Shown here in pieces: positions 7,739 to 16,102 of a DNA stretch of 64,000 nucleotides (positions are counted from its first letter, which is position 1; every line of letters begins with the position of its first letter). The position numbers were made by a program, and so were the translations under genes. This DNA comes from CAMDTE01 sp034679985. GTDB lineage: Bacteria > Bacteroidota > Bacteroidia > Flavobacteriales > Schleiferiaceae. The notes beneath the pieces are model-generated. The model saw only the letters and a list, made by a program, of their open reading frames with translations, was not told where the DNA came from and did not search any database. The DNA lies in assembly GCA_034679985.1 (NCBI GenBank), contig JAXITR010000001.1, positions 1-64,000 of the forward strand, in the 5' to 3' direction.

Positions 7739-7794
7739 CACAAGGAGTTCATACACTAGAGCGCCTTTGGCGCGGTTTTTGGGCCGGAGCGGGG

Positions 7795-8400
7795 ATGGAA
7801 AAATCCCTGACTCCGGCCTTTCTTTTGTCCACCTGGGATGCCTCGCTGCCTCTATCTACCTTCCTGGAAGACCTCCTGGCAACCCCCATCCCGGAAAACC
7901 CAACCGGCATGGATCCCTACATTGCCATCAACCAACAGCGCGTCAAGCGCATTCGGAAAACGGTGCAGTTGACCGACGCCACCCGGGCTGCAGTGGACGC
8001 GATGCCCGTCGGACTGAAGTGGCTAGTGATTAACGAGCACTGGTGCGGCGACGGGGCGCAGATTCTGCCCGTGGTGGAGGCGGTGGAGCAACTGGCGGGG
8101 GGCAAAGTGGAAGTTCGGGCGTTGTTCCGGGACCAAAATCTGGACGTGATGGACGCGTTTCTAACGAACGGAGCACGCGGAATTCCCAAGGTGGTGGGCA
8201 TGGACGCCGAAGGCCGGGTGTACGGCACCTTTGGGCCCCGTCCGGAGGAGGCGTCGGATCTGGTGAAAGAAATCAAGTCAGACCCAGACCGCGCCCACAC
8301 CTACTCGGAAGTGCTGCACAAATGGTACGCCACAGACAAGCAACAGGCCATTCAGCGCGAGTTGGTGCGGGATTTGGTGGCTGCGGCGCCGGTTCTGTAA
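7795..8400 (+). CDS. thioredoxin-family protein with a single-cysteine WCGDG site
   Basis: The 201-residue protein belongs to the thioredoxin-like group sometimes called Thioredoxin_9. Its N-terminal half is helical (about 1-70). The thioredoxin fold starts at KWLVINEHWCGDGAQ, with Cys84 but no second cysteine in the CxxC place, so it is unlikely to work as an ordinary disulfide reductase. A cis-Pro segment GARGIPKVVGMD follows, as expected for the fold. No signal peptide is visible, so it is cytoplasmic. The ATG at 7795 is preceded by a short GCGCC-TTT-GGCGC hairpin at 7761-7773, which lies between this gene and the DoxX-like gene. Confidence 0.85.
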   Translation: MEKSLTPAFLLSTWDASLPLSTFLEDLLATPIPENPTGMDPYIAINQQRVKRIRKTVQLTDATRAAVDAMPVGLKWLVINEHWCGDGAQILPVVEAVEQLAGGKVEVRALFRDQNLDVMDAFLTNGARGIPKVVGMDAEGRVYGTFGPRPEEASDLVKEIKSDPDRAHTYSEVLHKWYATDKQQAIQRELVRDLVAAAPVL

Positions 8401-8423
8401 TTTTTTAGACCTTGCGGCATCCA

Positions 8424-8714
8424 ATGCCCATGAATCAAAAAATTCGACGCTTTCTGTACGGGGCCTTCGTGGTCCTCGGATTCTACTACCTGGTGCGCCA
8501 ACAGGCAGGTGAAGCCTTTGCCAACTGGGGCATTGCCCTGGCCTTTGATCCGTTCGACGACCAACAACCGTGGAAGGAACGCCCCACGTGGCAGCGCGCG
8601 TGGCTGATGGTCCACTTGGTGGCCTTGTTGGTGGTGGTGGGCATGTGGTTGGCCTGGACCGACGCTCCCAGCGATTTAGTCCGAGGCATTAGCGACGGCT
8701 GGAACAATTCCTGA
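8424..8714 (+). CDS. small protein with two membrane helices, unknown
   Basis: The 96-residue protein (or 94 from the ATG at 8430) has two hydrophobic helices, around residues 10-25 (LYGAFVVLGFYYLV) and 55-78 (LMVHLVALLVVVGMWLAW). The connecting loop is acidic and aromatic (FDPFDDQQPWKERP). No family recognised. It lies 23 bp after the thioredoxin-like gene on the same strand and before the ECF sigma gene, so it may be co-transcribed with the former. Confidence 0.65.
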   Translation: MPMNQKIRRFLYGAFVVLGFYYLVRQQAGEAFANWGIALAFDPFDDQQPWKERPTWQRAWLMVHLVALLVVVGMWLAWTDAPSDLVRGISDGWNNS

Positions 8715-8761
8715 GGACTCCCCGATTTTTTCCGTTCCCCTTCTATTTTTCTCAAGTAGCC

Positions 8762-9268
8762 GTGTCTGCCCCGGACCCCGCATTGGCGTTGCTGGAGGAA
8801 CACCGATCGTTGGTGTTTCACCTGATTGGTTTGCACGCGGGCAACGGTTGGGAAGCGGACGACGCGTACCAGGAAATTTACTTGCAGGTGCGCCGGGCCT
8901 ACCCCAGCTTCCGCGGGGATTCCAAACCTTCTACTTGGTTGTATCGGGTGGTGTTGAACACGCTGCTGCAGATGCACCGCAGCGCGCAACGTCGGCCGGT
9001 GACGCAGTCTTGGGAGGACGCCGGAGCGGGCGCAGCCGCGGAGGCGGCATCCGGCCCGGACGAAACCTCGCGGGACGCCGCGCAGCGCCTGAGCGCTGCG
9101 CTGGCCCGTCTTCCCGTGGTGGAGCAAACCCTCATCGGCCTGCATTTGGAAGGCTTTGACTACGAAGAAATTGGCCAAATGTTTGGCCTGGAAGCCGGCA
9201 CCGTAGGCGTGCGGCTGCATCGGATCAAGAAAAAACTGCAACAATGGCTGATCAGTCCCCACGGTTGA
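8762..9268 (+). CDS. ECF-type RNA polymerase sigma factor
   Basis: The 168-residue protein has sigma region 2 at about residues 10-75 (ADDAYQEIYLQVRRAYPSFRGDSKPSTWLYRVVLNTLL) and region 4 at about 110-165 (ALARLPVVEQTLIGLHLEGFDYEEIGQMFGLEAGTVGVRLHRIKKKL). It lacks regions 1 and 3, as is normal for the ECF group. A GTG at 8762 is the start. Its last 25 bp overlap the start of the next gene, which encodes a membrane protein, the usual layout for a sigma factor and its membrane partner. It may control itself or nearby surface genes, but no target motif could be defined. Confidence 0.92.
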   Translation: MSAPDPALALLEEHRSLVFHLIGLHAGNGWEADDAYQEIYLQVRRAYPSFRGDSKPSTWLYRVVLNTLLQMHRSAQRRPVTQSWEDAGAGAAAEAASGPDETSRDAAQRLSAALARLPVVEQTLIGLHLEGFDYEEIGQMFGLEAGTVGVRLHRIKKKLQQWLISPHG

Positions 9269-9951
9269 CCCCCAACGACCCCCCGGCGGCGTCGGAATGG
9301 ACCGACGACCAACTGCGTGCGGCGTGGCGTCGGACCGCCCCCACTCCGGCCTCGTCCTTGCCCGCAGACAACCCAGGCCCCAAACCCCGACCGTCCAAAA
9401 AAACGGGAACCACCGTCGTGCGCCAGGCCTTGTTCAACCTCTACGGCGGCGTGGTGTATGCCGTGGGCATTACTGGCTTTTTCGGTTACCTCTTCCTGGA
9501 CTTTGAACAACGCTGGATCCGCATTGGGTTGGTGGTCATGATGCTCTTCAATCTTCTGGTCGCAGGGATGAGTTTGCCGTTGATTGCCAAATTTCACAAC
9601 CTTCGGCCGGATGCCCCGGTGCTCCCCTACCTCCGCCACCTGCGGGACGACCTCAAAGCTTGGTGGGACCTGCAGCGCTGGATGGCCGGCGGTGCCTTGC
9701 CCCTGGCCGCCGCCACGGGCTTTTTGATGGGTGGAGTCTCGGGCTCCCGCGATCCCGAATTTGTGGCCTTCGAGGACAAGTGGCCCCTGGTGTTCGTGCT
9801 GGTGGGCGTGAGTTTGGCTGCCATCCCGTTGGGATTAAAACTGTCGGACTGGCTGTACCAACATTCGTATGCCAAAGACGTGCAGCGCGTGGAAGCGTGG
9901 ATTGCCGCGTTGGAGGACGCGGGTGACCCCCCTGCGTCCAGCGCTTCTTAA
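9244..9951 (+). CDS. membrane protein coupled to the ECF sigma factor, possible anti-sigma partner
   Basis: The 235-residue protein has a cytosolic Pro-rich N-terminus (about 1-60, including SEWTDDQLRAAWRRTAP) followed by four hydrophobic helices. The gene starts inside the sigma gene (25-bp overlap), which implies translational coupling. The family is not one I recognise; position and a soluble N-terminal segment before the membrane helices would fit an anti-sigma factor, but no zinc-binding ZAS motif (HxxxCxxC) is present. The role as sigma partner is therefore an inference from context. Confidence 0.75.
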   Translation: MADQSPRLTPNDPPAASEWTDDQLRAAWRRTAPTPASSLPADNPGPKPRPSKKTGTTVVRQALFNLYGGVVYAVGITGFFGYLFLDFEQRWIRIGLVVMMLFNLLVAGMSLPLIAKFHNLRPDAPVLPYLRHLRDDLKAWWDLQRWMAGGALPLAAATGFLMGGVSGSRDPEFVAFEDKWPLVFVLVGVSLAAIPLGLKLSDWLYQHSYAKDVQRVEAWIAALEDAGDPPASSAS

Positions 9952-10029
9952 CATTGCGGTAACGATTTGTTCACACAGGGGTGAAGGTAGAATGTGACCT
10001 TGCGGCCGAATTCAAAGCCCCCCCCCTGC

Positions 10030-12924
10030 ATGCACCCTTTTGTTCGCAAAATCAGCTTATTCCTGGCGTTTGTTGCCGCGTTTTCTGCCGCGTTTTCTGC
10101 CGACGCGCAGAACACCAAAGGAACCGTCGAAGGTAAAGTTCTGGACGCCAAAACCGGAGAAACCCTGCCCGGCGTAAAAGTAACGGTGGACGGCCTGAGC
10201 GTGGGCGCCCTGTCTGACTTTGACGGAAATTTCTCCTTGTCCTTACCCGCCGGAACCTACAAATTGCTGTTTACCTACTACGGCTACAAAAACAAATCCC
10301 TGTCCGACGTGGCCGTCAAGACCGGCCAAGTGCAAAGTTTGACCGTTCCGATGGCCGAGGCCGACGCCACCACCTTGGACGTGGTGACCATCACGGGAAC
10401 CGCCACCAAAGAAAACGCCACGGCGCTGCTGGTGCAGCAAAAAAACCTGGCCAGCGTGTCCGACGGCATCTCGTCCGAGAGCATTCGCCGCACGCCGGAC
10501 CGCAACACGGGCGACGTGCTCAAGCGCGTGTCTGGGGCGTCGATCCAAGACAACAAATTTGCGATTGTGCGCGGTTTGAACGACCGCTACAACGCGGCCT
10601 ACTTGAACGGAGCGCCCCTGCCCTCTACGGAAGCGGACCGCAAGGCCTTTTCGTTTGACATCTTCCCGTCCGCCCTGTTGGAGAATTTGGTGATTGTGAA
10701 GACCGCCACGCCCGAACTTCCGGGTGAGTTTGCCGGCGGGGTCATTCAAGTGAACACCAAGAACTTCCCGGGCAAAAAATTCCACGAATTCAGCTTTTCC
10801 GGCGGCTACAACACCATCACCACCGGCCGCGAGCGCTTGGACTACCAAGGCGGTAAACTGGATTGGTTGGGCGTGGACGACGGCACGCGCGCCCTGCCCG
10901 CCGGCGTTCCGGGATCCTTCCAAATGTTCCAAGCCACGCCCACGGAGCGAGCGGCCACCGCACAGCTGTTTGCCAACGACTGGGCGCTGCAGCGCAAAAC
11001 CTTCTTGCCGGCCTTCTCCGCGCAGTACGCGGGCGGCGGCTCCAAAACCTGGGACAGCGGCAAGAAGTTGGGCGTCATTTATGCGTTGACGTACAACAAC
11101 TCCAACAACTACAACGAGACCACCCGAAAATCTTGGATGAACAGCATCAGCGGCACAGAACCCAGCCAGCTGGAGCGTGATTTCACGGACAAGAACTACA
11201 CCGTCAACACGCTGGGCGGTGCCCTGCTGAACGTGGCGTACAACGCGTCGCCCAAACACACCTTTGGGTGGAAGAACCTGTACGCGGTGACCTCCCAAGA
11301 CCGGGTACTGGCCCGCTACGGCCAATACAACCCCTTGGACGCGCCGAACGACGTTTTGAAGCAAACGGCCCGATGGTTCACCAACAACCAGATTGTGTCC
11401 ACGCAGCTGACCGGCCAACACGTGGTGGGCGAAAAGAAAAACAAAGTGCAGTGGTTGACCGGGTACAGTCGGATCGTACGGACGGTTCCCAACCTGCGCA
11501 ACACCCTGTACTACGGAAACGTGGACAACCCCGCAGACACCGGCTGGCGCGCGGCCGTCACCAGCAGCTCTGTGGGTCCGGACTACTCCGGCAGCCGCTT
11601 CTACGGCACGAATGTGGAGGATTTGTACAGCGGACAAGCCACCTGGGAAGGCAATCTGGACTTCCCGAACGCCGGTTTGCGCAACTCCGTGAAGCTGGGC
11701 TTGGGCGGCCAGTACCGGGACCGCACCTACGTGGCGCGCCAGTTTGGCTACACCTTCTTGAACCTCATGGGCTTTAATTTCAACTTGTTGAATCAGCCCG
11801 ACGCCCAAATTTTCCAGCCCAGCAACGTGGGCGTGTTGGCCGACGGCTCCAAGGGTTTCACCATCCGCGAAGGAACGCGCTCCTCAGACTCCTACTTGGC
11901 CAACGCCGCGCTGGGCTTTGGCTTTGTGCAGGTGGATACCCGAATTTTGGAGAAGACCCGCGTCATCTGGGGCGGTCGTTTGGAGTCCTTTGGCCAGCAT
12001 TTGTACTCCAAAACGGACAACAACGACACGGTTCAGGTGAACAACGCCAACACGGACTTTTTGCCGTCCGTCAACTTAGTTTATTCCCTGAACGACAAAC
12101 AAAACCTGCGTTTGGGCTTTGCGCAAACCGTGAACCGTCCGGAATTCCGCGAATTGGCTCCCTTCGCCTTCTACGACTTCACCACGCGCTACGTAGTCAC
12201 GGGCAACGTGAACCTGCAGCGCGCCCTGATTTACAACTACGACGCCCGCTACGAGTGGTACCCGGGCCGCGGGCAAGTCTTCTCCGTGAGCGCCTTCTAC
12301 AAGGACTTCGCCAACCCCATTGAGCAGCGCACCCGCGAGGACGTGGTGACCGAATACACGTTTGAAAACGTTCGTCGGGCCGTAGACTGGGGCTTTGAGG
12401 TGGAAGGCCGACTGGTCTTGAACACCCTTCTGGGCGGTGAGGACAACCTGTGGAGCAAGTTGACGGCTTTTGCCAACTACACCTGGATCCGCTCCCGCGT
12501 GGACGTGCGCGGCCTGGCTGGGGTGCCGGACTCCATCCGCCCGCTGCAAGGTCAATCGCCCTACGTGATCAATGCGGGTCTGCAGTACCAAGATCTGGAA
12601 TCCGGTCTCACCGTGAGCGCCGCCTTCAACCGCGTGGGACCGCGCATTTTCATTGTGGGTTCCATCCAGGAACCGAGCATCTGGGAACAGGGCCGCTCCG
12701 TACTGGACCTGTCTGTGGCGAAGGATTTTGGCAAGGACAAAAAATGGAGCTTGCGCCTGACCGCACGCGATTTGCTAGCGCAGGACTTGATCTTCTTCAA
12801 CGACATCACCAACAACCAGAAGTGGGATCCGTCCGACGCCGCTGCCGGCGTGGTGGGCGACGACGAGGTGTGGCGCACGAACTTTGGCCCGACGATCACG
12901 TTGGGCGCAACGTACAAGTTTTAA
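10030..12924 (+). CDS. TonB-dependent outer-membrane receptor with N-terminal carboxypeptidase-regulatory-like domain
   Basis: Predicted to import a substrate across the outer membrane using TonB energy. The 964-residue protein starts with a signal peptide (MHPFVRKISLFLAF to ADA, 1-26). Residues about 30-105 are a CarboxypepD_reg-like domain (GTVEGKVLDAKTGETLPGVKV). The plug spans about 125-235 (RTPDRNTGDVLKRVSGASIQ, then PELPGEFAGGVIQVNTK), and the rest is a 22-strand-type barrel ending in LGATYKF with a terminal Phe. The ATG at 10030 gives the proper signal peptide; a GTG at 9994 would add a non-signal extension. The duplicated type IX-secreted protein that follows is a likely partner, because such proteins often sit beside receptors of this type. 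Confidence 0.95.
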   Translation: MHPFVRKISLFLAFVAAFSAAFSADAQNTKGTVEGKVLDAKTGETLPGVKVTVDGLSVGALSDFDGNFSLSLPAGTYKLLFTYYGYKNKSLSDVAVKTGQVQSLTVPMAEADATTLDVVTITGTATKENATALLVQQKNLASVSDGISSESIRRTPDRNTGDVLKRVSGASIQDNKFAIVRGLNDRYNAAYLNGAPLPSTEADRKAFSFDIFPSALLENLVIVKTATPELPGEFAGGVIQVNTKNFPGKKFHEFSFSGGYNTITTGRERLDYQGGKLDWLGVDDGTRALPAGVPGSFQMFQATPTERAATAQLFANDWALQRKTFLPAFSAQYAGGGSKTWDSGKKLGVIYALTYNNSNNYNETTRKSWMNSISGTEPSQLERDFTDKNYTVNTLGGALLNVAYNASPKHTFGWKNLYAVTSQDRVLARYGQYNPLDAPNDVLKQTARWFTNNQIVSTQLTGQHVVGEKKNKVQWLTGYSRIVRTVPNLRNTLYYGNVDNPADTGWRAAVTSSSVGPDYSGSRFYGTNVEDLYSGQATWEGNLDFPNAGLRNSVKLGLGGQYRDRTYVARQFGYTFLNLMGFNFNLLNQPDAQIFQPSNVGVLADGSKGFTIREGTRSSDSYLANAALGFGFVQVDTRILEKTRVIWGGRLESFGQHLYSKTDNNDTVQVNNANTDFLPSVNLVYSLNDKQNLRLGFAQTVNRPEFRELAPFAFYDFTTRYVVTGNVNLQRALIYNYDARYEWYPGRGQVFSVSAFYKDFANPIEQRTREDVVTEYTFENVRRAVDWGFEVEGRLVLNTLLGGEDNLWSKLTAFANYTWIRSRVDVRGLAGVPDSIRPLQGQSPYVINAGLQYQDLESGLTVSAAFNRVGPRIFIVGSIQEPSIWEQGRSVLDLSVAKDFGKDKKWSLRLTARDLLAQDLIFFNDITNNQKWDPSDAAAGVVGDDEVWRTNFGPTITLGATYKF

Positions 12925-12951
12925 GGAAACGCGGCTTAGGCCGCGCGGTTG

Positions 12952-12982
12952 AAGGCCTCCCGGTCCCCGGGAGGCCTTTTTT
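12952..12982 (+). terminator. intrinsic terminator after the TonB-dependent receptor
   Basis: A perfect 10-bp stem GGCCTCCCGG / CCGGGAGGCC with a 3-nt loop TCC is flanked by A and T and followed by a T6 run. Confidence 0.9.
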
Positions 12983-13062
12983 GTACCCGCTCACCGCGCT
13001 TTCATCGCAATAGTACGATGAACGAGCTCCTATTTGCGGCCAAACCCACCGCAACACAAGCG

Positions 13063-13086
13063 TAACAAAGCCGCAACGCATTGTTA
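13063..13086 (+). promoter_or_regulatory. inverted repeat TAACAA-N12-TTGTTA upstream of the surface-protein gene
   Basis: A perfect 6-bp inverted repeat about 60 bp before the ATG at 13148. It could be an operator, but no regulator is known and no promoter element is clear here. Confidence 0.3.
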
Positions 13087-13147
13087 ACCTTGTAGAGACT
13101 TTGCGGCAACATGGAGGGTCTAGGTTTGTCATCAAATAAAACCCTGC

Positions 13148-15988
13148 ATGAAAAAATCGATCCTCTTGGCTGCTGCCTTGGCCAGTTTGACCGCCTCGGC
13201 CCAGTCTTCTTGGAGCTTTGAGCCCACCAAGTACCGCGGCGCCTTCGCCCCGGCTCCCGCCACCATGTGGACGGACCAGTGGACCAACTGGGACCCGCAA
13301 ACTACCGCCTACGGCACCCCGACGGTGACCGTGGCGTCGAACATCGTGACCAACACCACGTGGACCAGCAACAACGTGTATTTGTTGAGCGGACCGATTT
13401 ATGTTAAAAATAACGCTACGCTCACCATTGAGCCCGGTACCGTGATCCGCGGCAACGTGGCTTCTGCCGGTTCTGCCCTGATCATCACCAAAGGCGCCAA
13501 GTTGGTGGCCGACGGAACCACGACACAGCCGATTGTCTTCACGTCCAGCGCAGCTCCCGGATCCCGCGCCATTGGCGACTGGGGCGGAATCGTTTTGTTG
13601 GGTAAAGCCGCCAACAACCTGTCCAACGGAATCGGCAACATCGAAGGTTTGCCCTCCGGTCCGGACACGGAATACGGCGGTGGCACTACCCCGGACGACA
13701 ACGACAACAGCGGTGTTTTGAAGTTTGTCCGCATTGAGTTTGGTGGCTACGCCTACCAAGTGGACAAGGAAATCAACGGTTTGACCATGGGTTCTGTGGG
13801 CCGCAACACCGTGATCGACTACGTTCAAACGTCCTTCATCAACGACGACGCCTTCGAGTGGTTCGGCGGCACGGTGAATGCCAAGCACTTGGTGTCTTAC
13901 CGCAACTTGGACGACGATTTGGACTGCGACTTCGGTTTCCGTGGCAGCGTTCAATACGCCTTGATCGTGCGCGATCCACAAATCGCAGACCAGTCTTCCG
14001 GTTCTACTTCAGAAGGATTTGAGTGCGACAACAACGGTGCTGGCGACAACGCCACCCCAAAAACTGCTGCCTCGTTTTCCAACGTTACGGCCATCGGCCC
14101 ACTCCGCGGCAACGTTGCGGCTACGGTTGATCCCAAGTTCAAGCGTGCCCTGCGCCTGCGCCGCAACTCCGAGATGAAGATCTTCAACTCCATCTTCATG
14201 GACTTCCGCGAGGGCGTTCACGTGGACGGTTCTGCTTCTGAGGCCCGCGCCAACGAGGAGCTGTTGCGCTTCCGCAACAACATCATCGCCGGTACCTTGG
14301 CCAACAAGCGCGTCATCACCAACAGCGGCAGCACCTTCAGCCCCAAGCGCTGGGTAGCCGCCAACATGAACGATACCCTGGTGAGCTCCGCCAACATCCT
14401 GACTACCCCGTACGACTACACCAACCCGGACTACCGCCCCGCGGCCGGCTCTTTGGCCTTGGTGAATTTTGACTACAACGACCAAGCGTTCCCCGCTTTT
14501 GAAACAGCGGCTTTCCGCGGTGCCTTTGAAGCTCAACCCGCTCCCATGTGGACCGGCTCTTGGGTGAACTGGGATCCGCAAAACACTGCGTATGCGGCAC
14601 CTACGGTTACCGTAAATGCGAACATCACGGTGGACACGCGTTGGACCTCCAACAACGTGTACTTGGTGAGCGGCCCCATCTACGTGAAGGACGGTGCCAT
14701 CCTGACCATCGAACCCGGAACGGTTGTACGCGGCGACGTTGCCTCTGCTGGATCTGCGTTGATCATCACCAAGGGCTCCAAATTGGTAGCCAACGGCACC
14801 GAAGCCAACCCCATCGTATTCACTTCCAGCGCGGCTGTAGGATCGCGTGCCATCGGCGACTGGGGCGGCATTGTGGTCTTAGGTAAAGCCACCAACAACC
14901 TGTCAACCGGTTTGGGCAACATCGAAGGTTTGCCTTCCGGACCCGACACCGAATACGGCGGTGGAACCACCCCGAACGACGACGACAACAGCGGCGTTTT
15001 GAAGTACGTGCGCATTGAGTTTGGTGGCTATGCTTACCAAGTGGACAAAGAAATCAACGGTTTGACCATGGGTTCTGTGGGCCGCAACACCGTGATCGAC
15101 TTCGTACAAACGTCCTTCATCAACGACGACGCTTTTGAGTGGTTTGGCGGCAAAGTAAACGCCAAGCACTTGGTGTCTTACCGCAACTTGGACGACGACA
15201 TGGACTGCGACTTCGGTTATCAGGGCAACGTTCAATACGTGTTGATCGTGCGCGATCCACAAATCGCGGACCAGTCTTCCGGTTCTACTTCCGAAGGTTT
15301 TGAGTGCGACAACAACGGTGCTGGAGACGGCGCCACCCCCAAGACCGCTGCAACCTTCCGCAACGTGACGGCCGTCGGCCCCTACCGCGGAAGCAACACC
15401 AACACGATTGATCCCAAGTTCAAGCGCGGCATGCGCCTGCGTCGCAACTCCGAAATGAAAATCTACGACGGTATCTTCATTGACTTCAAAGAAGGTTTGC
15501 ACGTGGACGGAACGGCTTGCGAAGCCAACGCTCAGGCCGGTAGCTTGATCGTGAGCAACACGTTGATCGCCGGTTGCGCGCCCAACAAAATCATCATCAC
15601 CAACAGCGGCAGCACCTTCAATCCGAAGGCGTGGTTCATGGCGAACGGTAACGACACCGCCATCGCTTCCACCAACATCCTGCAGAACCCCTACAACTAC
15701 CTGACTCCGGACTACCGCTTGTTTAGCAACATTTCCGTAGACGAGGAGACCCTGCAGAACGACCGCATGATCGTGTACCCGAACCCCGCGAACACCTTCT
15801 TGCAGGTGGCCGTAAGCAACACCGCCGTGGAGCGCATCACCGTAGTGAACGCTATGGGCGCCTTGGTAGCTGTTGCCGACCGCACGGACCGCTTGGAGGT
15901 AGCGGACTGGAATACCGGTTTGTACTTCATCACGGTAGAAACCACCGACGGCTCGGTTCTTTCCAGCCGCTTCCAAGTGGTGAAGTAA
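13148..15988 (+). CDS. internally duplicated surface protein with type IX secretion sorting domain
   Basis: The 946-residue protein has a signal peptide (MKKSILLAAALASLTASAQ) and two homologous halves of about 420 residues (about 28-450 and 452-868). Each half runs from a GPIYVK..TLTIEPGTV segment through IGDWGGIV, NSGVLK and VRIEFGGYAYQVDKEINGL to DDAFEWFGG and SEGFECDNN, patterns of a right-handed parallel beta-helix. Residues about 869-946 are a type A sorting domain (VYPNPANTFLQV ... SSRFQVVK), so it should be exported by the type IX system and fixed at the surface. Proteins of this family occur widely beside TonB-dependent receptors in Bacteroidota; the substrate is unknown. Confidence 0.93.
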   Translation: MKKSILLAAALASLTASAQSSWSFEPTKYRGAFAPAPATMWTDQWTNWDPQTTAYGTPTVTVASNIVTNTTWTSNNVYLLSGPIYVKNNATLTIEPGTVIRGNVASAGSALIITKGAKLVADGTTTQPIVFTSSAAPGSRAIGDWGGIVLLGKAANNLSNGIGNIEGLPSGPDTEYGGGTTPDDNDNSGVLKFVRIEFGGYAYQVDKEINGLTMGSVGRNTVIDYVQTSFINDDAFEWFGGTVNAKHLVSYRNLDDDLDCDFGFRGSVQYALIVRDPQIADQSSGSTSEGFECDNNGAGDNATPKTAASFSNVTAIGPLRGNVAATVDPKFKRALRLRRNSEMKIFNSIFMDFREGVHVDGSASEARANEELLRFRNNIIAGTLANKRVITNSGSTFSPKRWVAANMNDTLVSSANILTTPYDYTNPDYRPAAGSLALVNFDYNDQAFPAFETAAFRGAFEAQPAPMWTGSWVNWDPQNTAYAAPTVTVNANITVDTRWTSNNVYLVSGPIYVKDGAILTIEPGTVVRGDVASAGSALIITKGSKLVANGTEANPIVFTSSAAVGSRAIGDWGGIVVLGKATNNLSTGLGNIEGLPSGPDTEYGGGTTPNDDDNSGVLKYVRIEFGGYAYQVDKEINGLTMGSVGRNTVIDFVQTSFINDDAFEWFGGKVNAKHLVSYRNLDDDMDCDFGYQGNVQYVLIVRDPQIADQSSGSTSEGFECDNNGAGDGATPKTAATFRNVTAVGPYRGSNTNTIDPKFKRGMRLRRNSEMKIYDGIFIDFKEGLHVDGTACEANAQAGSLIVSNTLIAGCAPNKIIITNSGSTFNPKAWFMANGNDTAIASTNILQNPYNYLTPDYRLFSNISVDEETLQNDRMIVYPNPANTFLQVAVSNTAVERITVVNAMGALVAVADRTDRLEVADWNTGLYFITVETTDGSVLSSRFQVVK
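13232..15717 (+). repeat. tandem intragenic duplication, copies of about 1.2 kb
   Basis: Copy A is about 13232-14436 and copy B about 14504-15717. Some stretches are almost identical at the DNA level, for example 13756-13819 against 15037-15100, whereas the flanks have drifted. That pattern suggests gene conversion or selection on those parts. Confidence 0.85.
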
Positions 15989-16022
15989 GTTCCTAACGAC
16001 TCGGAATTTTTCGGACCTTTTG

Positions 16023-16055
16023 AAGCCCCCCGCGCCGCAGGCCGGGGGGCTTTTT
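16023..16055 (+). terminator. intrinsic terminator after the surface-protein gene
   Basis: Stem AAGCCCCCCG / CGGGGGGCTT (16023-16032 and 16043-16052) with a 10-nt loop and a T5 run. Confidence 0.9.
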
Positions 16056-16102
16056 GGTGCGCAAAAAGCCAAAACTCAAACGCTGAACCGTCGAATCGTC
16101 CC

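Noticed and set aside
9950..10030. FecI/FecR-like regulation of the TonB-dependent receptor by the ECF sigma factor
   Set aside because: The membrane partner has no FecR-type domains and the receptor has a carboxypeptidase-regulatory-like domain but no clear signalling (STN) domain before it. The link is only by position.
10243..11808. 521-codon open frame on the minus strand
   Set aside because: It lies entirely inside the TonB-dependent receptor gene in antisense, its translation has no family features, and the receptor is certain. A GC-rich codon pattern opens such shadow frames throughout the window.
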